From CAYPEL01 sp964409635 (GTDB lineage: Bacteria; Pseudomonadota; Gammaproteobacteria; DSM-19610), in assembly GCA_964409635.1 (NCBI GenBank), contig CAYPEL010000102.1, positions 1-10,158 on the forward strand: a DNA stretch of 10,158 nt, given 5' to 3'. The position numbers were made by a program, and so were the translations under genes. Under the pieces are notes generated by a model. That model saw only the letters and a list, made by a program, of their open reading frames with translations, did no database searches and was not told the DNA's origin. Below, piece after piece: positions 1 through 6,591 of the stretch; within the stretch, counting starts at the first letter, position 1, and each line of letters starts with the position of its first letter.

Positions 1-816
1 GGTTCGTTTGCCCGCGCCTTGCGCAGTGCGGGGGTGGTGCAGGAGATCATCGGCTGCAGCCGGAACAAGGAACACCTGAATAAAGCCAAACAACTGGGCG
101 TTATAGACAGTTTTGAAACTGACCCGGTTAAAGCGGTGCAAGGTGCTGATGTCGTCTTTGTCTCTGTGCCGTTGGGCGCCATGCAGAAAATATTTTCGGT
201 CATCAGCGATACGCTGCCGGCAAAGGCTGTGTTAACCGATGCAGGCAGCGCCAAGGCCAGTGTGGTTGAGGGTGCTATCGCGGCTTTTGGCCGCCTGCCG
301 GAAAACTTTGTACCGGGTCACCCCATTGCCGGGACGGAATGCAGTGGTGTTGAAGCGTCTTTCCCCGAGCTCTATGAAAACCGGCGGGTAATTCTTACCC
401 CCTTGCCGGAGACGGATCCGCAGGCCGTACAAACGATTAAAAAATTGTGGCAGGCAACGGGCGCTATCGTCAATGAAATGAGCGTCGCGCACCATGACGA
501 GATACTGGCGGCGACCAGTCACTTACCGCACATGCTTGCTTTCACCCTGGTCGATAGCCTGGCAAGGCTCAACGACCAGAAAGAAGTGTTTGACTATGCG
601 GCGGGAGGCTTCCGTGACTTTACCCGGATTGCCTCCAGCGACCCGGTGATGTGGCGGGATATTTGCCTGGCCAATCAGGATGCCATATTGTCCATGATTG
701 AGCGTTTTAGCGAGGATCTTGAAGCCATCCGCGGGGCAATTGAGCAGCGCGATAGTGAGCGTATTCTTGCGTTGTTTAAAACGGCAAAAACAGCACGTGA
801 TAAATTTAGTGATTAA
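1..816 (+). CDS. tyrA: Prephenate dehydrogenase, 5'-truncated by window edge
   Basis: Catalyses NAD-dependent oxidative decarboxylation of prephenate to 4-hydroxyphenylpyruvate in tyrosine synthesis (a cyclohexadienyl or arogenate substrate is also possible). The frame is open from base 1. The first residues, GSFARALRSAG, look like the end of the N-terminal Rossmann dinucleotide-binding motif, so the true start lies upstream and the TTG at base 19 is not the start. Family motifs visible are VFVSVPLGAM, GHPIAGTECSGVEAS with the conserved His, ATSHLPHMLAF with the second conserved His, and FRDFTRIASSDPVMW. The 3' end overlaps aroA by one base (TAATG, 814-818), which indicates an operon and probable translational coupling. 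In Pseudomonas these two proteins are a single fusion; here they are in different frames. Whether a chorismate mutase domain lies upstream cannot be seen. Confidence 0.95.
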   Translation, partial: GSFARALRSAGVVQEIIGCSRNKEHLNKAKQLGVIDSFETDPVKAVQGADVVFVSVPLGAMQKIFSVISDTLPAKAVLTDAGSAKASVVEGAIAAFGRLPENFVPGHPIAGTECSGVEASFPELYENRRVILTPLPETDPQAVQTIKKLWQATGAIVNEMSVAHHDEILAATSHLPHMLAFTLVDSLARLNDQKEVFDYAAGGFRDFTRIASSDPVMWRDICLANQDAILSMIERFSEDLEAIRGAIEQRDSERILALFKTAKTARDKFSD

Positions 817-2141
817 TGATGACAGCTTCAAATAAAACACAATTTATAGTTGAGCCAGGTGGCAAGTTATCTGGCGCCTTACGCGTTGCCGGAGATAAAT
901 CCATTTCCCACCGTTCAATCATGCTGGGTTCGCTGGCGGAAGGCATAACCCAAGTCAGTGGCTTTCTGGAAGGAGAAGACGCTCTGGCTACACTGGCTGC
1001 ATTCAAAGCAATGGGCGTTCGTATCGAAGGGCCCTATGACGGCAGTGTGCGGATTCACGGTGTCGGGATGCATGGCTTGCGCGACCCCGGTCAGCCGCTG
1101 GATCTGGGTAATTCGGGCACATCCATGCGTTTGTTGAGTGGTCTGTTAGCGGGACAGGCGTTTGCAACCGAGCTGGTGGGTGATGATTCTTTGATGGGCC
1201 GGCCCATGCGGCGCGTAACAGAACCGCTTGCCCGTATGAACGCAGAGATTATGACTGCTGCAGAGGGCACAGCTCCGCTGCAAATACAGGGTGGTCAGGT
1301 GTTACAGGCGATCGATTTTGAAATGCCGATTGCCAGTGCGCAAGTCAAATCCTGTGTGCTACTCGCGGCTCTGTATGCGCAAGGCACAAGCTGTGTCCAC
1401 GAACCCGCACCGACACGTGATCATACCGAACGAATGCTGCAAGGCATGGGCTATGCTGTAGAGCGCGAGCAGAAGCGTATTTGTTTAACGGGCGGCGGTG
1501 TTCTGACCGCGATCGGTATTGATGTGCCGGCCGATATTTCATCGGCGGCATTTTTTATGGTTGCGGCCAGTATCGCCCCCGGGTCCGAACTGCTACTGGA
1601 GCACGTAGGCGTGAATCCGACGCGGACCGGAGTGCTTGAGATCCTGAAGCGAATGGGGGCAGATATCACACTCTCGAATCAGCGTGAATCCGGTGGTGAG
1701 CCGGTGGCGGATATCATCGTTCGTTATGCGCAACTCCACGGCATTGACATACCCGCGTCACTGGTGCCGCGTGCAATCGATGAATTCCCGGTTCTGTTTA
1801 TCGCAGCGGCCTGCGCTAAAGGCACGACAGTGCTTACCGGTGCTGAAGAGTTACGCGTCAAGGAAAGTGACCGTATTCAAGTGATGGCTGACGGACTGCA
1901 CGTGTTGGGTATTGATGCCCAGCCGACAGCCGATGGTATGGTGATTCAAGGGGGTCAGTTGACAGGCGGGCGGGTAGCTAGTCAGGGTGACCATCGTATT
2001 GCCATGTCATTTACGATTGCTGCCTTGCGCGCCCAAGGAAAAATATTAATTGATGATTGTGCGAACGTGAGAACGTCGTTCCCGGACTTTGTGCCACAGG
2101 CAGTACAATCCGGTTTAAATATTGCTGTTGAAACGGCTTAA
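816..2141 (+). CDS. aroA: 3-phosphoshikimate 1-carboxyvinyltransferase (EPSP synthase)
   Basis: Transfers the enolpyruvyl group of PEP to shikimate-3-phosphate, the sixth step of the shikimate pathway, in the cytoplasm. The 441-residue protein is of normal length. Visible motifs are GDKSISHRS (residues 26-34, with the PEP-binding Lys), LGNSGTSMR (97-105), RPMRRV, SAQVKSC, RDHTERML, NPTRTG, DEFPVLFIAAA with the catalytic Asp, ELRVKESDR, and GDHRIAMSF near the end. The combination of GDKS, SAQVK, RDHTE and NPTR is the pattern used to describe class II EPSP synthases. The Gly of the GNSGT loop is retained. The start could be the ATG at 816 or the adjacent ATG at 819. No Shine-Dalgarno sequence is visible, which fits coupling to tyrA through the TAATG overlap. 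Confidence 0.97.
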   Translation: MMTASNKTQFIVEPGGKLSGALRVAGDKSISHRSIMLGSLAEGITQVSGFLEGEDALATLAAFKAMGVRIEGPYDGSVRIHGVGMHGLRDPGQPLDLGNSGTSMRLLSGLLAGQAFATELVGDDSLMGRPMRRVTEPLARMNAEIMTAAEGTAPLQIQGGQVLQAIDFEMPIASAQVKSCVLLAALYAQGTSCVHEPAPTRDHTERMLQGMGYAVEREQKRICLTGGGVLTAIGIDVPADISSAAFFMVAASIAPGSELLLEHVGVNPTRTGVLEILKRMGADITLSNQRESGGEPVADIIVRYAQLHGIDIPASLVPRAIDEFPVLFIAAACAKGTTVLTGAEELRVKESDRIQVMADGLHVLGIDAQPTADGMVIQGGQLTGGRVASQGDHRIAMSFTIAALRAQGKILIDDCANVRTSFPDFVPQAVQSGLNIAVETA

Positions 2142-2145
2142 CTGT

Positions 2146-2165
2146 GCGAATAAATTCGCCCCTAC
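2146..2165 (-). repeat. REP-like palindrome with GTAG head
   Basis: Read on the minus strand this is GTAGGGGCGAATTTATTCGC. A GTAG tetranucleotide is followed by GG and then a perfect 6-bp stem, GCGAAT/ATTCGC, around an AA/TT centre. It begins four bases after the aroA stop codon. This layout matches REP elements mobilised by RAYT (TnpA-REP) transposases. A single copy is present in the window, so its repeat status is inferred from form only. The hairpin could also protect the aroA mRNA 3' end or slow transcription. Confidence 0.45.
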
Positions 2166-2293
2166 AGTATTTGTACGAATCGCAATTTCAAGATGCATGA
2201 CACATCAGAGATTGCCTGGTTAAGTCACTACAAACTTTGACTCGGCTTTAGTCAGGATTTTTCTAAGTTTAAACAGGGTATAGCTAGAATAAA

Positions 2294-2980
2294 ATGTCTG
2301 AAAAAAACACCGTCCCCATCGTCACCATAGACGGTCCTAGCGGCTCTGGTAAAGGCACCGTCAGCCGTCAGCTCGCCAGGGAATTAGGCTTTCACTTCCT
2401 CGACAGCGGCGCCCTGTACAGGTTACTTGGGCTGGCCGCCAGCCGGCTTGGCATTGCCTTGGATGATGAAACTGCACTGGCGGCGTTAGCTGTCGATATG
2501 GACATCAATTTCCCGGCAGACGCCGCTGTAGAGCAGGTTCTGCTGGAGGGTGACGATGTCAGCGACGAGATCCGTACTGAGGCAGCGGGCGGCAAAGCAT
2601 CCCAGGTGGCGGTGCTGCCTGCGGTCAGAGAAGCGCTGCTAAAAACCCAGCAAGCCTTTGCCAAATTCCCCGGTTTGGTGGCGGATGGACGGGATATGGG
2701 CACCGTGGTGTTCCCCCGGGCGCAGGCCAAGCTGTTTCTCACCGCAAGTGCGGAAGAACGCGCCAGGCGGCGAACTAACCAGTTGAAAGATAAGGGAATA
2801 TCTGTCGATTACGAAGCCACGCTCGCGGAGATTCAGGCGCGGGACAGCCGCGATAGTCAACGCGCCGTAGCGCCACTCAAGGCAGCCAGCGACGCCAACA
2901 CCATCGATACCACGGGAGTGGCCATTGACGCCGTCGTGGCTGAGGCGCGGCAATTCATTAAAAATCAATTAAATCAGTGA
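2294..2980 (+). CDS. cmk: Cytidylate kinase (CMP/dCMP kinase)
   Basis: Phosphorylates CMP and dCMP with ATP, feeding CTP and dCTP pools. The 228 residues match the usual length of about 225-230. The Walker A loop GPSGSGKGT lies at residues 14-22, followed by LDSGALYRLLGLAA (CMP-binding region), DGRDMGTVVFP in the middle, and the arginine-rich lid RARRRTNQL, then RDSRDSQRAVAPL, typical of Cmk. The ATG at 2294 is preceded only by an A/T-rich stretch with no good Shine-Dalgarno sequence. A TTGACT box at 2237-2242 has no convincing partner at the right distance. The 152-base gap after aroA holds the REP-like palindrome and otherwise nothing recognised. The gene lies directly upstream of rpsA, as in most gammaproteobacteria. 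Confidence 0.97.
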   Translation: MSEKNTVPIVTIDGPSGSGKGTVSRQLARELGFHFLDSGALYRLLGLAASRLGIALDDETALAALAVDMDINFPADAAVEQVLLEGDDVSDEIRTEAAGGKASQVAVLPAVREALLKTQQAFAKFPGLVADGRDMGTVVFPRAQAKLFLTASAEERARRRTNQLKDKGISVDYEATLAEIQARDSRDSQRAVAPLKAASDANTIDTTGVAIDAVVAEARQFIKNQLNQ

Positions 2981-3005
2981 TTTTCGACTAAACCTGCAGT
3001 ATAAT
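2972..3005 (+). promoter_or_regulatory. Candidate rpsA promoter -10 box with overlapping IHF-like site
   Basis: A perfect TATAAT lies at 3000-3005, about 147 bases before the rpsA start codon. No good -35 box is found: GTGATT at 2977-2982 has the right 17-bp spacing but matches poorly. The stretch at 2972-2984 (AATCAG, four bases, then TTT) matches the IHF consensus WATCAR-N4-TTR at all but the last position. It lies beside an A/T-rich run, as IHF prefers. It overlaps the end of cmk. A weak -35 plus an activator site is possible. This is by eye only. Confidence 0.4.
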
Positions 3006-3011
3006 TTCTGG

Positions 3012-3151
3012 CTCAATGCGGTGTGCTGGCTGTTGCCGGGCGCCGATTTTCTTATGACTTCTTAAAGTCTGCCGCCGTTTTATGTGTGTTTTTAGGCGAA
3101 CGACTGTTAATTAACGCCAACGCTTTAGCGGCGGCCAGGATAGTTTTACCC
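3012..3151 (+). promoter_or_regulatory. rpsA 5' leader with potential autoregulatory folding
   Basis: The leader before the S1 start holds several foldable elements. One is a GACTT/AAGTC hairpin (3056-3060 with 3065-3069). Another is GGCG/CGCC around GTTAATTAAC (3095-3098 with 3115-3118). A third is a longer-range helix of GCCGCCG (3071-3077) with CGGCGGC (3129-3135), which would end right beside the weak AGGA at 3137-3140. In E. coli, S1 binds its own structured leader, which lacks a strong Shine-Dalgarno sequence, and represses its translation. The same logic is inferred here. The frame is open in the rpsA register, but the encoded peptide does not resemble S1. Confidence 0.4.
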
Positions 3152-4828
3152 ATGACTGAAAGTTTTGCAGAATTATTTGAAGAGAGCCTTGTTAACAAGG
3201 AAATGCGTCCCGGTACCATTGTGACAGGAACGGTGATCGATATACAAAGCGATTCCGTCATTGTTAACGCGGGACTTAAATCCGAAGGCATCATCCCTAT
3301 AGAACAATTTCATAACAGTCTGGGTGAACTCGAGGTGCAGATCGGTGATGCGGTTGAAGTGTCACTGGATGCCGTTGAAGATGGTTCTGGTGCGACCCGA
3401 TTGTCGCGGGAAAAAGCCAAGCGCGCGCAAGTCTGGAAACGTCTGGAAGATGCGTTTGAAGCGGGCGAGATTATCAAGGGTTTAATCAGTGGCAAGGTGA
3501 AGGGTGGCTTTACCGTCGACATTGAAGACATTCGTGCGTTCCTGCCGGGGTCACTGGTCGATGTACGCCCAGTACGCGATACCGCTTACCTCGAAGGCAA
3601 AGAGCTCGAATTCAAGGTTATCAAGCTGGATCAGCGCCGTAATAACGTGGTTGTTTCACGCCGCGCGGTGGTTGAAACAGAATACAGCGAAGAGCGCGAA
3701 CAGCTGCTGGAAAGCCTGCAGGAAGGCGCAACCGTTAAGGGCATTATCAAGAACCTGACCGATTACGGTGTGTTCGTTGACCTCGGTGGCATTGACGGTC
3801 TGCTGCACATTACAGACATGGCCTGGAAGCGCGTTAAGCATCCTTCTGAGGTGGTTGAAGTCGGCGAGGAAGTGGAAGTCAAGGTGCTCAAGTTTGACCG
3901 CGAACGCAATCGCGTTTCGTTAGGCCTGAAACAGTTAGGCACGGATCCCTGGGCAGATCTGGAACGCCGTTATCCAGAACACACGCGCCTGTTTGGCAAG
4001 ATCACTAACATCGCTGATTACGGTTGTTTCGTTGAAATCGAAGAAGGTGTCGAAGGGCTGGTGCACGTATCTGAAATGGACTGGACAAACAAAAACGTTA
4101 ACCCGGCAAAGGTTGTACACGTTGGTCAGGAAGTCGAAGTCATGGTGCTCGATATTGATGAAGAGCGGCGGCGTATTTCTCTCGGCATGAAACAGTGTTA
4201 TGCCAATCCCTGGGAAGAATTTTCGGCCACCCATAATAAGGGTGACCACGTTAAGGGCACTATCAAATCGATTACCGACTTTGGTGTCTTCATCGGCCTG
4301 GATGGCGGTATCGATGGCCTCGTCCATCTGTCTGACCTGTCCTGGAATGAGGAAGGCGAAGAGGCGGTACGGAACTATTCCAAGGGTGATGAACTCGAAG
4401 CGGTAGTCCTGGCGGTTGACGCCGAGCGGGAGCGAATCTCTCTCGGAATCAAACAGATGGAGAAAGATCCATTTTCATCTTTTTCTGGAGAAAACGCTAA
4501 AGGAAGTATCGTTAAGGGCGTTATTAAAGAAGTCGATGCCAAAGCTGCCATTGTTGATCTGGGTGATGGTATCGAAGGTACGCTACGCGCTTCCGAGCTT
4601 GCCCGCGACCGGGTGGAAGACGCACGCACTGTACTGACCGTGGGTCAGGAGATTGAAGCTAAGTACCTGGGTATGGATCGTAAAAACCGCACTATTATGC
4701 TGTCGATCAAGGCGAAAGACAACGATGATGAAGCGGCGGCGGTTAAGGAATTTAGCCGTGATTCAGCCTCAACAGGTACCAAGCTGGGTGATGCGCTTAA
4801 GCAACAGCTGCAAAACAATGGTGACTAA
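3152..4828 (+). CDS. rpsA: 30S ribosomal protein S1
   Basis: Binds mRNA on the small ribosomal subunit and promotes translation initiation, especially on leaders with weak Shine-Dalgarno sequences. The ATG at 3152 gives a 558-residue protein starting MTESFAELFEESL, almost exactly the E. coli S1 length and start. The frame is open further upstream to 3023, but that extension is unlike S1 and lies in the leader, so it is rejected. Six S1 (OB-fold) repeats can be followed, at roughly residues 20-87, 105-171, 190-260, 277-347, 364-434 and 450-521. Recurring signatures are GVFVDLGGIDGLLHITD, GCFVEIEEGVEGLVHVSE and GVFIGLDGGIDGLVHLSD, each repeat closing with RISLG- or RVSLG-type strands. ihfB follows 78 bases downstream, the usual order. 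Confidence 0.98.
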   Translation: MTESFAELFEESLVNKEMRPGTIVTGTVIDIQSDSVIVNAGLKSEGIIPIEQFHNSLGELEVQIGDAVEVSLDAVEDGSGATRLSREKAKRAQVWKRLEDAFEAGEIIKGLISGKVKGGFTVDIEDIRAFLPGSLVDVRPVRDTAYLEGKELEFKVIKLDQRRNNVVVSRRAVVETEYSEEREQLLESLQEGATVKGIIKNLTDYGVFVDLGGIDGLLHITDMAWKRVKHPSEVVEVGEEVEVKVLKFDRERNRVSLGLKQLGTDPWADLERRYPEHTRLFGKITNIADYGCFVEIEEGVEGLVHVSEMDWTNKNVNPAKVVHVGQEVEVMVLDIDEERRRISLGMKQCYANPWEEFSATHNKGDHVKGTIKSITDFGVFIGLDGGIDGLVHLSDLSWNEEGEEAVRNYSKGDELEAVVLAVDAERERISLGIKQMEKDPFSSFSGENAKGSIVKGVIKEVDAKAAIVDLGDGIEGTLRASELARDRVEDARTVLTVGQEIEAKYLGMDRKNRTIMLSIKAKDNDDEAAAVKEFSRDSASTGTKLGDALKQQLQNNGD

Positions 4829-4906
4829 TAACTTAAGTTAGTCTATGTTTACAGTAAGTTAGAAGCAACAGGGTGGGTTGTCCGCCTGTCAACTGGGGAA
4901 AGGAAA

Positions 4907-5257
4907 ATGACGAAATCTGAGTTGATTGAATTGCTGGCGGTAAAAAACAGTCATCTCAATCATAAGGATGTCGAGCTGGCTGTAAAAGGCTTGCTGGAAC
5001 AGATGAGCTTATCGCTTGCGACCGGCCAACGGATCGAAATCCGGGGTTTTGGCAGCTTCTCGCTGCACTACCGCCCACCTAGAATGGGCCGGAATCCGAA
5101 AACCGGAGATTCTGTTGCGCTCGCGGCCAAATATGTACCGCATTTCAAGCCCGGCAAAGAATTACGGGAGCGGGTGAATATCTACGGCCGTCCGGCCAAG
5201 CCGGAAAGCCAATCGGCAGCCATGTTTGAAGCGAGTAACGAAAACAGTAATTACTAA
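4907..5257 (+). CDS. ihfB: Integration host factor beta subunit
   Basis: DNA-bending protein that pairs with IHF-alpha and acts in transcription, replication and recombination. The sequence opens MTKSELIELLA and contains RIEIRGFGSFSLHYR (residues 42-56), then RNPKTGD with the DNA-intercalating Pro64, and KYVPHFKPGKELRERVNIYG. All are IhfB hallmarks that set it apart from HU and IHF-alpha. E. coli IhfB ends at NIYG (residue 94). This protein continues for 22 more residues, a polar tail rich in Pro, Ser, Glu and Asn. The start is supported by a purine-rich GGGGAAAGGAAA just upstream (4895-4906). The 78-base gap from rpsA holds a 12-bp palindrome (TAACTTAAGTTA, 4829-4840) and a weak ACAGG/CCTGT hairpin (4868-4889). 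The protein could recognise the IHF-like site upstream of rpsA. Confidence 0.97.
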   Translation: MTKSELIELLAVKNSHLNHKDVELAVKGLLEQMSLSLATGQRIEIRGFGSFSLHYRPPRMGRNPKTGDSVALAAKYVPHFKPGKELRERVNIYGRPAKPESQSAAMFEASNENSNY

Positions 5258-5264
5258 AAAGAAT

Positions 5265-5382
5265 AAATCTTTTAAAGGGGTCAATCTTTTAAAGGGGTCA
5301 GATCCCTTTTTTATCTTAAATAAAAAATAGTGTAAAAAAAGGGATCTGACCCCTTTAAAAGATTGACCCCTTTAAAAGATTT
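5265..5382. repeat. Perfect 48-bp inverted repeat made of 17-bp tandem units
   Basis: The left arm (5265-5312) and right arm (5335-5382) are perfect reverse complements, with a 22-base A/T-rich loop (5313-5334). Each arm contains two head-to-tail copies of a 17-base unit, ATCTTTTAAAGGGGTCA (5267-5283 and 5284-5300; reverse complement at 5347-5363 and 5364-5380). The inner part of each arm reads GATCCCTTTTTT or its complement. A fifth, partial unit (TGACCCCTTT) continues at 5382-5391. There is no ORF inside. It looks like a non-autonomous palindromic element (REP/MITE type), because GGGGTCAGATCCC-type ends resemble scattered palindromes of environmental gammaproteobacteria. It must also fold as RNA and would separate ihfB from lapA transcription. 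Confidence 0.9.
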
Positions 5383-5394
5383 GACCCCTTTTTT
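5335..5394 (+). terminator. Probable bidirectional terminator formed by the inverted repeat
   Basis: On the plus strand the right arm completes a very strong hairpin and is followed by GACCCC and a T6 run (5389-5394). The smaller AAAGGGGTC/GACCCCTTT pairing directly before the Ts also gives a classical intrinsic terminator. On the minus strand the left arm is preceded by A/T-rich sequence, so termination from that side is less clear. It is placed right after ihfB. Function is inferred from structure. Confidence 0.5.
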
Positions 5395-5481
5395 GTTGAC
5401 AGCCATTCCCGGATAATACCCCCTACACAAGGGCAACACGTTGCCTGAGCATTCCCGTTCGTTAAGTCTTGAGGAGTTCTG

Positions 5482-5769
5482 ATGGCTCGTCTGTTTGGTT
5501 TTATCATAATGGTGATTCTGGTTGTCATCGGATTATCATTCGCCGTATTAAATGCGGAACCCGTGATGCTGCATTATTACTTTGGCAGTCAGGAAATTCC
5601 GCTCTCATTAATTGTGGTTGGTGCATTGGCTATTGGTGCATTGTTTGGAGTGCTATCTAGTCTTGGCGTTGTATTTAAGCTAAAGACGCAGAAGTCTGGT
5701 CTGCATAAAAAAATCAGAATGTTGGAAAAGGATACGCTGAAGATTTCTACCACGCCTGCAAAAATTTGA
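5482..5769 (+). CDS. lapA: LapA-family (DUF1049) inner-membrane protein
   Basis: Small membrane protein of 95 residues. The first transmembrane segment is at about residues 4-24, followed by a short loop with NAEPVMLHYYFG and IPLSL. The second segment is at about 40-66, followed by a charged, coiled-coil-like cytoplasmic tail (KLKTQKSGLHKKIRMLEKD). The N-x-x-P-V-x-L pattern between the helices is typical of DUF1049. In E. coli, LapA works with LapB (YciM) in the control of lipopolysaccharide synthesis through FtsH-dependent LpxC turnover. The start is fixed by GAGGAG at 5471-5476 with a 5-base spacer. lapB, expected next, is absent: pyrF starts only 9 bases after the stop. Upstream, GGCAAC/GTTGCC at 5432-5445 is a near-perfect palindrome of unknown role. 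Confidence 0.88.
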   Translation: MARLFGFIIMVILVVIGLSFAVLNAEPVMLHYYFGSQEIPLSLIVVGALAIGALFGVLSSLGVVFKLKTQKSGLHKKIRMLEKDTLKISTTPAKI

Positions 5770-5778
5770 TACGGGTCA

Positions 5779-6501
5779 ATGCGGATGGGTCTCGTTAGAA
5801 CCGGTGAGCCGCGGGTAATCGTGGCGCTGGATTTTGCCTCACCGCAACAGGCGCTGGACTTTGTGGCAGGGCTTGAAGCCGGAAGCTGCCGCTTAAAAGT
5901 GGGTAAGGAATTATTTACCCGCGCAGGACCCGAGCTGGTGCGCAAGCTGTCGCAAGCCGGTTTTGAGGTCTTTCTCGATTTGAAATTCCACGATATTCCC
6001 AACACGGTAGCCCGTGCCTGTGAGGCGGCGGCAGATTTAGGTGTCTGGATGCTGAACGTGCATGCATCGGGTGGTTTGCAGATGATGCAAGTTGCACAGC
6101 AAGCACTGGAAAAGGTGGATGGAAAGCGGCCTTTGTTGATTGCCGTTACAGTACTGACCAGTATGAATGACGAGGATTTAACCGCTATCGGTCTAGCCGG
6201 TTCAGCGGATAAACAAGTATTGCGCCTGGCGCGGCTGGCACAACAAGCCGGTTTGGATGGCGTGGTGTGCTCACCCAAGGAGGCATCACTGTTACGCCGG
6301 GAGCTTGGGCCTGACTTCCTGCTGGTAACACCCGGCATAAGGCCTGCCGGAACAACAAGCGATGACCAGAGCCGTATCATGACGCCAGTGGATGCGTTAC
6401 AAGCCGGTTCTGACTATCTTGTAATAGGCCGGCCCGTTACCCAGTCGAATAACCCGGTAAAGACCCTGGACGAAATCAACCAAGCGCTAGCTGATTCATA
6501 G
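5779..6501 (+). CDS. pyrF: Orotidine 5'-phosphate decarboxylase
   Basis: Converts OMP to UMP, the last step of de novo pyrimidine synthesis, in the cytoplasm. The catalytic set is visible: Asp18 in VALDF, Lys40 in RLKVGKELF, and the Asp67-Lys69-Asp72 array in FLDLKFHDIPNTV. Phosphate-binding signatures VTPGIRPAG and YLVIGRPVTQ lie near the C-terminus. The 240 residues are slightly longer than E. coli PyrF. A second in-frame ATG at 5785 would remove two residues. No strong Shine-Dalgarno sequence is present, and the 9-base spacing to lapA suggests coupled translation. The linkage lapA-pyrF is as in E. coli except that lapB is missing between them. Confidence 0.97.
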   Translation: MRMGLVRTGEPRVIVALDFASPQQALDFVAGLEAGSCRLKVGKELFTRAGPELVRKLSQAGFEVFLDLKFHDIPNTVARACEAAADLGVWMLNVHASGGLQMMQVAQQALEKVDGKRPLLIAVTVLTSMNDEDLTAIGLAGSADKQVLRLARLAQQAGLDGVVCSPKEASLLRRELGPDFLLVTPGIRPAGTTSDDQSRIMTPVDALQAGSDYLVIGRPVTQSNNPVKTLDEINQALADS

Positions 6502-6591
6502 CAACCTAAAAAGGGGGCAGTCAAATTACTTACAACTGTTTCAGAAATTAAGCTATTGCAGCGCAATCAGAATAGAGTAGTATTTTAATCG

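Noticed and set aside
232..840. Minus-strand open frames opposite tyrA
   Set aside because: They are shadows of the clearly coding plus strand, with no family-like motifs.
3023..3151. N-terminal extension of the S1 reading frame by 43 codons
   Set aside because: The peptide is unlike any S1 start, ATG 3152 gives the standard length and start, and the region carries a promoter box and leader structures.
5396..5419. Consensus -35 box TTGACA upstream of lapA
   Set aside because: GATAAT follows after only 10 bases and no -10-like hexamer lies at 16-18 bp, so it does not make a standard promoter.
5589..6380. Long 263-codon minus-strand frame opposite lapA and pyrF
   Set aside because: It is Ser/Arg/Ala-rich with no recognisable domain and lies antisense to two well-supported genes.
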